The position numbers and the translations under genes are program-made. DNA of 7,670 bases from Methylobacteriaceae bacterium (lineage in GTDB: Bacteria; Pseudomonadota; Alphaproteobacteria; Rhizobiales; Beijerinckiaceae), in NCBI GenBank assembly GCA_019247255.1, contig JAFAPJ010000373.1, positions 1 through 7,670 on the forward strand, written 5' to 3'. The notes beneath the pieces are model-generated. The model saw nothing but the letters and a program-made list of their open reading frames with translations, searched no databases and was not told the origin of the DNA. Shown one piece after another: positions 1 through 6,606 of the stretch; positions within the stretch are counted from its first letter, which is position 1; each line of letters starts with the position of its first letter.

Positions 1-846
1 CCAGTTCTGGACGGTCGAGTACTTGATCTCGGCATCGTCGAGCGCGACGAGCTCGACCACCGCCGCGTGAAGCTGGTTCTCGTCCCGCCGCGGGGCCGTG
101 CAGCCCTCGAGATAGGAGACGTAGGAGCCCTTGTCGGCGATGATCAGCGTGCGCTCGAACTGGCCCGTGTTGCGCTCGTTGATGCGGAAATAGGTCGACA
201 GCTCCATCGGGCAGCGCACGCCCGGCGGGATGTAGACGAACGACCCGTCCGAGAACATCGCGGAGTTCAGCGTCGCGAAGTAGTTGTCCGTCGGCGGCAC
301 GACCGAGCCGAGGTACTTCTGGACGAGCTCGGGATGCTCCTTCACGGCTTCCGAGATCGGCATGAACAGGACGCCCGCCTTGGCGAGCTCGGCCTTGAAG
401 GTGGTGGCGACCGAGACGGAATCGAACACGGCGTCCACCGCCACGTTCGAGCGCTGCTGGACGCCCTCCAGAGCCTCGACCTCGCGCAGCGGGATGCCGA
501 GCTTCTCGTAGGTCTTCAGGATCTCGGGGTCGATGTCGTCGAGCGTCACCGGGCCGTCCGCCATGCTCTTGGGCGCCGCGTAGTAGTAGAGGTCGTCGTA
601 ATCGATCGCCGGGTAGTCGACGCGCGCCCAGCTCGGCTCGCGCATGGTGAGCCAGCGGCGATAGGCGTCGAGCCGCCACTCGGTCAGCCAGCCGGGCTCG
701 CCCTTGCGGCCCGAGATGTAGCGCACGACCTCCTCGGAATGGCCCTTGGGGGCCTTTTCCATCTCGATCGCGGTCTCGAACCCGTACTTGTACTGATCGA
801 CGTCGATCCCTCGGACCCGATCGATCGTCTCCTGCACTGCGGGCAT
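1..846 (-). CDS. sufB: Fe-S cluster assembly scaffold SufB (N-terminal 282 codons, cut by window edge)
   Basis: SufB is the core scaffold subunit of the cytoplasmic SufBCD complex, on which iron-sulfur clusters are built from sulfur supplied by a cysteine desulfurase. The reading frame starts at ATG 846-844 and stays open to base 1, giving 282 residues of a family usually near 470-490, so the C-terminal part is missing only because the window ends. Recognisable blocks include [20 protein letters not shown] (about 196-215), STYFRIN (217-223) and YLEGCTAP (245-252). Cys249 and Arg221 line up with E. coli SufB Cys254 and Arg226, implicated in sulfur transfer and cluster assembly, with a constant offset of five. 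A GGAG at 853-856 lies 6 nt upstream of the ATG and supports this start. It follows the cysteine desulfurase gene by 46 bp on the same strand, so the two are probably one transcript; sufC and sufD are expected beyond base 1. Confidence 0.96.
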   Translation of the reverse strand, partial: MPAVQETIDRVRGIDVDQYKYGFETAIEMEKAPKGHSEEVVRYISGRKGEPGWLTEWRLDAYRRWLTMREPSWARVDYPAIDYDDLYYYAAPKSMADGPVTLDDIDPEILKTYEKLGIPLREVEALEGVQQRSNVAVDAVFDSVSVATTFKAELAKAGVLFMPISEAVKEHPELVQKYLGSVVPPTDNYFATLNSAMFSDGSFVYIPPGVRCPMELSTYFRINERNTGQFERTLIIADKGSYVSYLEGCTAPRRDENQLHAAVVELVALDDAEIKYSTVQNW

Positions 847-852
847 TCGCCA

Positions 853-856
853 CTCC
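853..856 (-). promoter_or_regulatory. sufB ribosome binding site
   Basis: On the minus strand GGAG lies 6 nt before the ATG at 846. It sits in the 46-bp gap after the cysteine desulfurase stop and fixes the sufB start. Confidence 0.6.
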
Positions 857-892
857 GTTCCGACGGCCCTGCCGCCCGATCAAACCCTGCCG

Positions 893-2062
893 TCAGGCGG
901 CTTTCGCCCGACCGCGCTCATATAAGCGCCGCACCAGCTTTTCGAAGGCGCGTGCGAAGCGGCTCACGTCCTCGTTTCGCGAAGACCAGCCGACGCTCAC
1001 GCGGATCATCCCGGCCGCGAGCTCGGGCGCGACGCCCATCGCGGCGAGCACGTGCGAGCGCCCGACCTTGCCGGACGAGCAGGCCGAGCCCGACGAGACC
1101 GCGACCCCGTCGAGGTCGAGCGCGATGAGCGCCGTCTCGGCCGGGAGGCCCGGCACCGCGAAGGCGAGCGTGTTCGGCAGCCGCGGCGCCCCGTCCCCGA
1201 AGACGACCGCGTCCGGCGCGATGCGCCGGATCTCGCGCTCGGCTGCGGCGCGCAAGCCCGCGAGCCGCTCGCGCTCCGCGGCGAGGCCGCGGCCGGCGAG
1301 CCGGGCGGCCAGGCCGAAGCCCGCGATCGCCGGCCCATTCTCGGTGCCGGCGCGCCGGCGGTGCTCCTGCGAGCCGCCCCGGATGAGCGGCAGGTTCGGT
1401 CCGGCGCGGCCCGGCGCCAGCACGAGCGCCCCCGCCCCGAGCGGCCCGCCGAGCTTGTGGGCCGACAGCGACAGCGCGTCCGCGCCGAGCTCCGCGAAGG
1501 AGACCGGCAGGCGGCCGGCGGCCTGGACGGCGTCGAGATGGAGGAGGCCGCCACCGGCCCGGACGCGCTCGGCGATCGCCGGCGCGTCCTGAAGCACGCC
1601 GGTCTCGCTGTTCGCGAGAGCCAGGGAGACGAGCGTTACGGCGCCGCCGCCGCGGGCGAGCGCCGCATCGAGCGCCGCGAGGTCGACCCGACCCTCCCGG
1701 TCGACCGGCAGCATCTCGGCCGCATCGCCGAAGCCGTGACCCGCGAGGGCGGAGGCGTGGTCGGTCGCGCCGACGAGAAGCCGCGTCGCGCCGCTCCCGT
1801 CCCGCGCCAGGGCGCCCGGACGCAAGGCGGTGGCGTTCGCCTCCGTGCCGCCACTCGTGAACAGCACGTCGGCGGGCCGCGCCCCGACGAGCGCCGCCAC
1901 CGCGTCGCGGGCTTCCTCCACGCGCTCCCGGGCGCGCCGGCCCTCCCCGTGGACGGAGGACGGGTTGCCCCATTCGGCCATGGCGTCCGCGACGCAGCGC
2001 GCCACCTCCGGCCGCAGGGGCGCGGTCGCGTTGTGGTCGAGATAGGCGCGAGCGACGATCAT
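893..2062 (-). CDS. Cysteine desulfurase, IscS/NifS-type class V aminotransferase
   Basis: This PLP enzyme converts L-cysteine to alanine and hands the persulfide sulfur to the Fe-S scaffold. The 389-aa product has the full fold. It shows DHNATAPLRP (9-18), SGGTEAN (70-76), His102 of DHAS, Asn151 of NSETG, Asp177/Gln180 of HLDAVQ, the PLP-binding Lys203 of SLSAHKLGG, AGTENG (238-243) and the catalytic Cys328 in SSGSACSSGKVG. The residues lie close to E. coli IscS His104, Asp180, Gln183, Lys206 and Cys328, so this is the IscS/NifS class rather than the SufS class. I chose ATG 2062, just before the conserved AYLDHN block. The frame stays open upstream to 2878, but that part overlaps the hydrolase and has no family similarity. 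The nearest Shine-Dalgarno (GGGAG) is rather distant, about 12 nt. The gene heads a suf operon with sufB, like the desulfurase often called sufS2 in rhizobia, and an Irr-type site lies about 120 bp upstream. Confidence 0.95.
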   Translation of the reverse strand: MIVARAYLDHNATAPLRPEVARCVADAMAEWGNPSSVHGEGRRARERVEEARDAVAALVGARPADVLFTSGGTEANATALRPGALARDGSGATRLLVGATDHASALAGHGFGDAAEMLPVDREGRVDLAALDAALARGGGAVTLVSLALANSETGVLQDAPAIAERVRAGGGLLHLDAVQAAGRLPVSFAELGADALSLSAHKLGGPLGAGALVLAPGRAGPNLPLIRGGSQEHRRRAGTENGPAIAGFGLAARLAGRGLAAERERLAGLRAAAEREIRRIAPDAVVFGDGAPRLPNTLAFAVPGLPAETALIALDLDGVAVSSGSACSSGKVGRSHVLAAMGVAPELAAGMIRVSVGWSSRNEDVSRFARAFEKLVRRLYERGRAKAA

Positions 2063-2183
2063 GGATCCAGGTGTCTCCCGCGCCCCCGTTCGCGCATTTC
2101 CCTTGCAAACGGGAGGACGGGACGTGATATCTGAACGCTCCGAGCGGCCTCGGCTCGGCCCGTCTCGCACGGGCCGGCGACCG

Positions 2184-2200
2184 CTTAGAATAATTCTAAA
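2184..2200. promoter_or_regulatory. Irr-binding iron control element (ICE/Irr box)
   Basis: Read on the minus strand, toward the cysteine desulfurase, the site is TTTAGAATTATTCTAAG. This matches the alphaproteobacterial Irr/ICE consensus TTTAGAA-N3-TTCTAAA at all but the last base. Its core TTAGAA-N3-TTCTAA is perfectly palindromic and stands out as an AT-rich island in GC-rich DNA. It lies 122-138 bp upstream of the cysteine desulfurase start and about 110 bp upstream of the divergent hydrolase. Irr is a Fur-family, heme-responsive regulator known to act on iron-related genes, including suf operons, in Rhizobiales. Assignment here is by motif and context. I could not place convincing -35/-10 hexamers, so whether Irr represses or activates, and whether one or both genes respond, is open. 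Confidence 0.78.
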
Positions 2201-2295
2201 GTCCAGCTTGGGACGGACGGGGCCTGAAGTCAAGCCGGGCCGGGGCCGGCGGGCCGCTTTGGCGGGCTCGGGCCGGGACGGATCGGGCCGCGGGC

Positions 2296-2300
2296 GAGGG
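2296..2300 (+). promoter_or_regulatory. Ribosome binding site of the alpha/beta hydrolase
   Basis: GAGGG lies 8 nt before the ATG at 2309 and supports that start for the hydrolase. Confidence 0.5.
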
Positions 2301-2308
2301 TTTGCAGC

Positions 2309-2968
2309 ATGCCAGAGGTGATCTTCACAGGGCCGGCCGGCCGCATCGAGGGGCGCTACCAGCCCGCCAAGCAGAAGGGCGCGCCGATCGGCATCGTCCT
2401 GCACCCGCACCCGCAATTCGGCGGGACGATGAACAACCAGATCGTCTACAACCTCTTCTACGGCTTCGTGAATCGCGGCTTCTCGGCCCTGCGGTTCAAC
2501 TTCCGGGGCGTTGGCCGCAGCCAGGGCAACTTCGACCACGGGGCGGGCGAGCTGTCGGACGCGGCGGCGGCGCTCGACTGGGCGCAATCGGTCAATCCCG
2601 AGGCCCGGACCTGCTGGGTCGCGGGCGTCTCCTTCGGGGCCTGGATCGGGATGCAGCTCCTCATGCGTCGCCCGGAGATCGAAGGCTTCATCTCGATCGC
2701 CGCCCCGGCGAACCGCTTCGACTTCACCTTCCTGGCGCCCTGCCCGTCCTCGGGCCTCTTCGTTCACGGCTCGGAGGACCGCGTCGCCCCCCACAAGGAG
2801 GTGATCGCGGTCATCGAGAAGGTGAAAACTCAGAAGGGCATCCAGCTCGAGCATCAGCTCGTGGACGGCGCGAACCACTTCTTCGACGGCAAGGTCGAGG
2901 CCCTGATGGCGACCGTCGACACCTATCTCGACAAGCGCCTCGGCAAGCGGGAGGAGGCCGCGGCCTGA
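2309..2968 (+). CDS. Small alpha/beta hydrolase, COG2945 type
   Basis: A 219-aa cytoplasmic serine hydrolase of the alpha/beta superfamily; no signal peptide or membrane segment is visible. The order of motifs fits COG2945. HPHPQFGG (32-39) is the oxyanion-side loop after the first core strand, and LRFNFRGVGRSQG (61-73) is the typical arginine/glycine block. The nucleophile elbow is GVSFG with Ser108, the acid is probably Asp157 in GSEDRVAP, and the base is His190 in GANHFF. The catalytic triad is thus complete and the length is normal for the family. The substrate is unknown; members are annotated only as predicted esterases, hydrolases or dienelactone-hydrolase relatives. The gene is divergent from the suf operon and shares its upstream region, which holds the Irr box, so iron-linked expression is possible but unproven. 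It converges on the chemoreceptor gene with 30 bp between the stop codons. Confidence 0.9.
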   Translation: MPEVIFTGPAGRIEGRYQPAKQKGAPIGIVLHPHPQFGGTMNNQIVYNLFYGFVNRGFSALRFNFRGVGRSQGNFDHGAGELSDAAAALDWAQSVNPEARTCWVAGVSFGAWIGMQLLMRRPEIEGFISIAAPANRFDFTFLAPCPSSGLFVHGSEDRVAPHKEVIAVIEKVKTQKGIQLEHQLVDGANHFFDGKVEALMATVDTYLDKRLGKREEAAA

Positions 2969-2998
2969 GCTCGGGCCCCGGAGACCCCGGACGGCGGC

Positions 2999-4948
2999 TC
3001 AGAACTCCTCCCAGTCTCCCTCGGGCGCGCTGACCAGCGCGAGGTTGCCCCGGCTCGCGGGCGCGGCCGCGCGAGGTCGAGCGGGCGGCCGGACGGCCGC
3101 AGCCGGCCGCGCGGTCCGGCGGTCGGGCTGTCGCGCGTCGCCGCTCTCGCCGGTGCTGAAGCGCGCCACGAGGCCGGACAGCTGCTCGGCCTCCCGGGCG
3201 AGCGAGTGGCTCGCCGCCGTCGATTGCTCGACCATGGCGGCGTTCTGCTGGGTGACCTTATCCATCTGATTGACGGCCGTGTTGACCTGCGAGAGCCCGA
3301 GCGCCTGCTCCTGGGCGGAGGCCGCGATCTCGCTGACGGTCGCGTTGATGTCGCTGACCTGCCCGAGCATGCGGTCGAGCGCCTGTCCGGTCTGCCCGAC
3401 GAGCTCGACCCCTGCGCCGACCTGCTGGGTCGAGGCCGAGATGAGCGCCTTGATCTCCTTGGCGGCCTCGGCCGAGCGCTGGGCGAGGCCCCTGACCTCC
3501 TGGGCGACGACCGCGAAGCCCCGCCCCGCTTCCCCGGCCCGCGCCGCCTCGACGCCGGCGTTCAGGGCGAGCAGGCTCGTCTGGAAGGCGATCTCGTCGA
3601 TCACCCCGATGATGCTGGAGATCTGCCCCGAGGACGTCTCGATGGCGCTCATCGCGGCCACCGCGCGCTTGACGATCTCGGCGGATCGCTCCGCGTCCTC
3701 GCGGGTCTGAGCCACGACGTCGCGGGCGTGGCGGGCGCCCTCGGCGGACTTGCGGACGGTCGCCGTGATCTCGTCGAGCGCCGCGGCCGTTTCCTCGAGC
3801 GAGGCCGCCTGCTGCTCGGTCCGCCGGGACAGGTCGTCGGACGACTGGCTGATCTCCTCGCTGCCGGTCCGGATGCCGGAGGCGTTGGCGGTGATCGAGC
3901 GCACGAGCTGCTGGAGCTCCCCGACCGTCGCGTTGAGGTCGGCGCGCAGCGGCTCGTAGGCCTCGGGAAGGCGCTCCTCGAGCCGGAACGCGAGGTTGCC
4001 GGAGGCGAGCTCCTTCAGGCCGAGCCCGAGCGACCCGACCACGAGCGCGGCCGCCTCGGCGGCCGCCGCCTGCTCGGCCTCGGCGCGGATGCGCGCGTCC
4101 TCGGCGGCGCGCCGCTCCTGGTCGGCCGCCTTGTCGCGCTCCTGCGCGGCGACCCGGATGGCGTTCGCCCTGAACACGCCGACGGCCTGCGCCATGGCGC
4201 CGATCTCGTCGCGTCGATCCGTGTCCGTCACCGCGATGGAGGTGTCGCCGTCGGCGAGGCGCAGCATGGCGCGCGTCAGGGCCTTGAGCGGGCGGGCGAT
4301 GGCGCGGCCGACCGTCAGCGTGACGCAGAGCGCGAGCGCGAGCGCCCCGATCATCAGCATCTTGTAGGTGGCGAGCGCCTGGTCCGAGGCGCCCCGCGAG
4401 GCCACGAGGCTCGCGGTGCCGGCCCCGTCCGTGAGATCCCGGATATGGGCCGCGGCCGCGCTCGCGGCGCGGTAGGATTCCTCGACGTTGCCCATCAGGA
4501 GCACGCCGGTGCCGAGATCGGCGGCGCCCACGACGACGACCTTCTCGGCGTCCGCCCGATAGGCCTCGACGCTCTTCTTCAGGTCCGCCAGCGCCTTCGT
4601 CTGCGCCTCGTCGAGCTCGACGGTCGCGAGCTCGGCGATGCCCTTGACGGCCCGGCCGACGAAATCCTGCACGCCGGCCGCCGCGCGGTCGACCGGCGCC
4701 TGCTCGTCGGAGGCCGCCTTGAGGGACAGCATGTGGTAGAGCTCGGTCTCCGTCCGGGTCAGGTCGGCCACGATCGTGCCGACGATCTTGGTCTGCCGGT
4801 ACTGGACGGCCGCGAAGCGGTCGAAGGAGGCCTGCTGCTCCCGCAGGGCCGAGATCGCCAGGACCGACAGGATCGCCATCAGGGCGACCACGAGGCCGGG
4901 GGCGATCAGCACCTTGGTGCTGATCGCCCGATCGTTCAGAACGCGCAT
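2999..4948 (-). CDS. Transmembrane methyl-accepting chemotaxis protein with tandem HAMP-like segments
   Basis: A 649-aa inner-membrane chemoreceptor that would pass a periplasmic signal to CheA/CheW arrays. Approximate domains are TM1 13-35, a helical periplasmic sensor 36-194 resembling the four-helix-bundle type, TM2 195-216 and HAMP 217-267. An Ala/Glu-rich coiled coil (268-300) and a second HAMP-like segment with [13 protein letters not shown] (about 304-354) follow. The MCP signalling domain spans roughly 365-600. Its tip is the diagnostic hairpin [20 protein letters not shown] with [12 protein letters not shown] (about 452-486). A Pro/Ala/Arg-rich linker leads to the C-terminal DWEEF, resembling the NWETF pentapeptide that tethers CheR and CheB. 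Start choice: GGAAGG at 4957-4962 is 8 nt from ATG 4948 and 5 nt from GTG 4951; I prefer the ATG. It lies 25 bp downstream of the Cache protein gene, probably in one operon. The ligand is unknown. Confidence 0.94.
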   Translation of the reverse strand: MRVLNDRAISTKVLIAPGLVVALMAILSVLAISALREQQASFDRFAAVQYRQTKIVGTIVADLTRTETELYHMLSLKAASDEQAPVDRAAAGVQDFVGRAVKGIAELATVELDEAQTKALADLKKSVEAYRADAEKVVVVGAADLGTGVLLMGNVEESYRAASAAAAHIRDLTDGAGTASLVASRGASDQALATYKMLMIGALALALCVTLTVGRAIARPLKALTRAMLRLADGDTSIAVTDTDRRDEIGAMAQAVGVFRANAIRVAAQERDKAADQERRAAEDARIRAEAEQAAAAEAAALVVGSLGLGLKELASGNLAFRLEERLPEAYEPLRADLNATVGELQQLVRSITANASGIRTGSEEISQSSDDLSRRTEQQAASLEETAAALDEITATVRKSAEGARHARDVVAQTREDAERSAEIVKRAVAAMSAIETSSGQISSIIGVIDEIAFQTSLLALNAGVEAARAGEAGRGFAVVAQEVRGLAQRSAEAAKEIKALISASTQQVGAGVELVGQTGQALDRMLGQVSDINATVSEIAASAQEQALGLSQVNTAVNQMDKVTQQNAAMVEQSTAASHSLAREAEQLSGLVARFSTGESGDARQPDRRTARPAAAVRPPARPRAAAPASRGNLALVSAPEGDWEEF

Positions 4949-4973
4949 CACGGCCGCCTTCCGGGTCTCGAGA

Positions 4974-5468
4974 TCACTGCGCCGCGGCTTCCTTGACCTC
5001 GTCGCCGTAGACGCCGACCGCGAGCGCGTACTCGCCGACGCTGAGCACGTACTGCGCCTTGCGCTCGATCTTCTTGCTCACCGGATTGGTGAACTTGAAG
5101 GGCACCCAGCCGCCGTTCGGCGAGGCGGCGGCCGATTTGAGGATGTTCGCCACGAAGGGCACGCCGTCCGGGTCTTTGGCGTTCATCAGGTTGACCCCGA
5201 CGAGCGCATTGTTGGCGCCGTGCGCCTGGACCTTGCCGGTCTGGTCGAAGACGACGACGTAGAGGTCGCGGTCGACGAAGCCGCCCGCCTTGTCGCTCAG
5301 CGCCGGGAAAGCGTCGGGGCCCTTGCTCTTGACGAGCGCCACCGCCCGCTCGGCCATGGCGATCGCCTCGCCCTTGGTCCCGCGCTCCTCCGCGCCCGCC
5401 GGCAACGCCGCGAGCACGAGCGCGGCGGCCGCCGCGAACGCGTATCCGAAAACCCACCGCTTCGTCAT
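4974..5468 (-). CDS. Secreted single-Cache-domain protein
   Basis: A 164-aa exported protein made of little more than one Cache (sCache_2-like) sensor domain. The N-terminus is a clear Sec signal peptide: MTKR, a hydrophobic stretch (about 6-21) and a likely AGA|EE cleavage near residue 26. The mature part shows the Cache pattern: a helix (32-50), [19 protein letters not shown] (66-84) with the strand-turn-strand core, [12 protein letters not shown] (91-102), [11 protein letters not shown] (119-129) and a final [20 protein letters not shown] (137-156). No transmembrane anchor follows, so it should be a soluble periplasmic protein. Cache domains usually bind small molecules such as carboxylates or amino acids; the ligand cannot be read from the sequence. 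ATG 5468 is preceded by a G-rich run (about 5472-5477) that may serve as Shine-Dalgarno. The chemoreceptor gene follows 25 bp later, so an accessory or ligand-presenting role for that receptor is a fair inference. Confidence 0.88.
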   Translation of the reverse strand: MTKRWVFGYAFAAAAALVLAALPAGAEERGTKGEAIAMAERAVALVKSKGPDAFPALSDKAGGFVDRDLYVVVFDQTGKVQAHGANNALVGVNLMNAKDPDGVPFVANILKSAAASPNGGWVPFKFTNPVSKKIERKAQYVLSVGEYALAVGVYGDEVKEAAAQ

Positions 5469-5656
5469 GATCACCCCCCAAGGCTGCGACGCGACCGGCT
5501 CTTCGCGTGAGGCGCGGTTCGCGGCAGGATCGAAGCAAAGACCCGAGACAATTGACGGACCGTGTACGGCCGACATCTTTCGGACACGCGCGACACGAGG
5601 GGGAGAGATGGGCGGCGACCCAGGGTTTTGTTGGACTTGACCGCAACTCGTCCGCG

Positions 5657-5681
5657 CTCATCCTCTCCGGGCGGAGATGAG
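5657..5681. repeat. Bulged inverted repeat in the Cache/vapB intergenic region
   Basis: The left arm CTCATC-CTC-TCC pairs with the right arm GGAGATGAG around a short GGGC loop. The stem is nine pairs with a three-base CTC bulge. No T-run follows on the plus strand, so it is a poor intrinsic terminator. The right arm includes the GGAG that precedes the vapB relic, so in an RNA the arm could mask that site. The function is unknown. The rest of 5469-5685 holds no gene I can support; it must contain the promoter of the Cache-receptor operon, but I could not identify one. Confidence 0.4.
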
Positions 5682-5685
5682 GCCG

Positions 5686-5769
5686 ATGCTGCGGCCGGGC
5701 GCGGCCAGGTCCGTTACCGGCCGGGCGGTCTGCATCCCGGCGGAGCTGGCCTATGCGTGGTGCGTATAG
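5686..5769 (+). pseudogene. Truncated vapB antitoxin relic upstream of the intact copy
   Basis: A 27-codon frame (ATG 5686, TAG 5767) aligns without gaps, from the start codon, to the first 27 residues of the intact VapB at 5823. The relic contains RAVCIPAELAY where VapB has QAVRIPAELAY. Over 51 nt (5707-5757 against 5844-5894, an offset of 137 bp) I count 41 identical bases. The conserved GNSQ stretch is degraded to VTGR, and a premature stop follows, removing the rest of the AbrB-like fold and the toxin-binding tail. GGAG lies 9 nt and GAGG 3 nt upstream of the ATG. The most likely reading is a decayed tandem duplicate, or the remains of a second vapBC acquired separately. A functional short peptide is possible but unsupported. 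Confidence 0.72.
5751..5769. promoter_or_regulatory. Candidate VapBC operator palindrome
   Basis: CTATGCG-N5-CGTATAG is an imperfect inverted repeat with six of seven arm positions paired. It ends about 53 bp before the vapB ATG and carries a -10-like TATAGA on its right side. VapB-type AbrB-fold antitoxins normally bind palindromes in their own promoter, so this is a reasonable operator. It also forms the 3' end of the vapB relic, so its symmetry could be chance. Confidence 0.35.
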
Positions 5770-5776
5770 ACGCGGA

Positions 5777-5804
5777 TTGACGTCCGGCGCGCCCCGCCTA
5801 TGGT
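5777..5804 (+). promoter_or_regulatory. Possible vapBC promoter
   Basis: TTGACG (5777-5782) and TATGGT (5799-5804) with a 16-bp spacer form a plausible sigma-70-like promoter. The predicted start near 5811 would fall on the Shine-Dalgarno, leaving almost no leader, which weakens the call. An upstream start using TATAGA (5765-5770) lacks a good -35. Confidence 0.3.
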
Positions 5805-5809
5805 TGCGC

Positions 5810-5815
5810 AGGAGG
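5810..5815 (+). promoter_or_regulatory. vapB ribosome binding site
   Basis: AGGAGG, the full consensus Shine-Dalgarno, is 7 nt before ATG 5823 and fixes the antitoxin start. The neighbouring CCTCC (5818-5822) is complementary to GGAGG (5811-5815), making a short palindrome around the site. Confidence 0.8.
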
Positions 5816-5822
5816 AGCCTCC

Positions 5823-6053
5823 ATGCCTCGCACGCGCGTGTTCAGGTCCGGCAACAGCCAGGCGGTCCGCATCCCGGCCGAGCTGGCTTACGAGGACAAC
5901 CAAGCTGAGCTGACGATCAGCCGGCACGGCGACGTCATCACGCTCTACCCGGCCCGCACCGGCCTCAAGGACGCGGTCGCGCGGCTGCGGGCCCTGCCGA
6001 TGCCGCCGGAGGTCGAGCGGCGCGAGCCGATCGAGATACCCGACCGGGCGTGA
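5823..6053 (+). CDS. vapB: VapB-type antitoxin (AbrB/SpoVT fold)
   Basis: A 76-aa antitoxin. The N-terminus carries the swapped-hairpin DNA-binding signature FRSGNSQAVRIPAEL (7-21), followed by a beta-rich stretch ISRHGDVITLYPA (32-44). The C-terminal part (about 46-76), rich in charge and proline, is where this family wraps around and inhibits the VapC active site. The protein should neutralise the downstream VapC and, with it, repress its own promoter; the palindrome at 5751-5769 is a candidate operator. Its TGA (6051-6053) directly abuts the vapC ATG, as expected for translational coupling that keeps antitoxin in excess. A degraded second copy of its 5' end lies 137 bp upstream. Confidence 0.93.
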   Translation: MPRTRVFRSGNSQAVRIPAELAYEDNQAELTISRHGDVITLYPARTGLKDAVARLRALPMPPEVERREPIEIPDRA

Positions 6054-6449
6054 ATGGCGTTGCTCATCGACACGAACATCGCGATCCATGCGCGGGACGG
6101 GACCGAGCGCGTCCTCGACGCTCTCAGCGAGCATGACGGGCAGGTGCTCCTCTCGGCGCTGAGCCTCGCGGAGCTGCAGCGCGGGCTTCATCGCGATCCG
6201 GCGGTTACGGCTCTTCGCCGACAGCGGCTCGCCATCCTGTTGGAGGCAATCCCGGTTATCCCGTTCGACGCCGCGGCAGCCGAGGCCTACGGCACGATCA
6301 TCGCCCGATGCGGCTGGGTGCGTGGCCGCGACTACGACCGGATGATCGCCGCGCACGCCATCTCCACGGGATCAACCCTCGTCACGAACAACGAAACGGA
6401 CTTCCGGGACATTCCGGGGCTCGATGTCGTGAACTGGATGGCGGGCTGA
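6054..6449 (+). CDS. vapC: VapC toxin, PIN-domain ribonuclease
   Basis: A 131-aa PIN-domain endoribonuclease and toxin partner of VapB. VapC toxins cut specific RNAs, often tRNAs or rRNA, in a metal-dependent way and halt translation when the labile antitoxin is lost. The acidic active site appears complete: Asp6 in LLIDTN, Glu40 in SLAELQRG, Asp95 in YDRMIAAHA and Asp116 in TNNETDFRDIPGL. The length is typical and there is no disruption, so the toxin looks functional. The start follows the vapB stop with no gap and has no Shine-Dalgarno spaced as strongly as that of vapB, which suggests coupled translation. A GC-rich hairpin begins at the base after the stop codon. The RNA target cannot be read from the sequence. 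Confidence 0.94.
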   Translation: MALLIDTNIAIHARDGTERVLDALSEHDGQVLLSALSLAELQRGLHRDPAVTALRRQRLAILLEAIPVIPFDAAAAEAYGTIIARCGWVRGRDYDRMIAAHAISTGSTLVTNNETDFRDIPGLDVVNWMAG

Positions 6450-6466
6450 GGCGCGCGGCTCGCGCC
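6450..6466 (+). terminator. GC hairpin directly after vapC
   Basis: GGCGCG and CGCGCC form a perfect 6-bp stem with loop CGGCT, starting at the base after the vapC stop. No U-tract follows (CTAGCTCGG), so it may slow RNA decay or work only as a weak terminator. Confidence 0.4.
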
Positions 6467-6606
6467 CTAGCTCGGCCTGCAATGAGCGCGCGAGGAGCCA
6501 TCGACGCATGCCACCCCGCCTCTTAACGAATAAAGCATTTCATCTGAGGTTGCGCTCAGCGGGCCGCCCTGTCTATTTCTGATTTGCAAAGACGCCCGGA
6601 GCAACG

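Noticed and set aside
67..1128. 353-codon plus-strand open frame opposite sufB
   Set aside because: It spans the sufB/desulfurase junction on the opposite strand and its translation resembles no family; a shadow of sufB.
1052..2134. 360-codon plus-strand open frame opposite the cysteine desulfurase
   Set aside because: Arg/Ala/Glu-rich antisense shadow of a gene with all catalytic motifs on the minus strand.
2063..2878. N-terminal extension of the cysteine desulfurase frame (272 extra codons)
   Set aside because: It runs antisense through the hydrolase gene and the Irr-box region, is Arg/Asp/Pro-rich with no family similarity, and the conserved desulfurase N-terminus begins right after ATG 2062.
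2966..3001. TGAGC/GCTCA inverted repeat between the convergent hydrolase and chemoreceptor stops
   Set aside because: Five-base arms with a long loop and no T-run; too weak to call a bidirectional terminator.
3206..4996. 596-codon plus-strand open frame opposite the chemoreceptor
   Set aside because: It is a GC-rich antisense shadow with Arg/Gly/Leu/Asp-rich low-complexity translation; the minus-strand frame has an unmistakable MCP signalling domain.
5562..5780. 72-codon plus-strand frame over the vapB relic
   Set aside because: It reads a different frame from the one that matches VapB and shows no motif.
5751..6356. 201-codon minus-strand frame across vapBC
   Set aside because: Antisense to two recognisable genes and not similar to any family I know.
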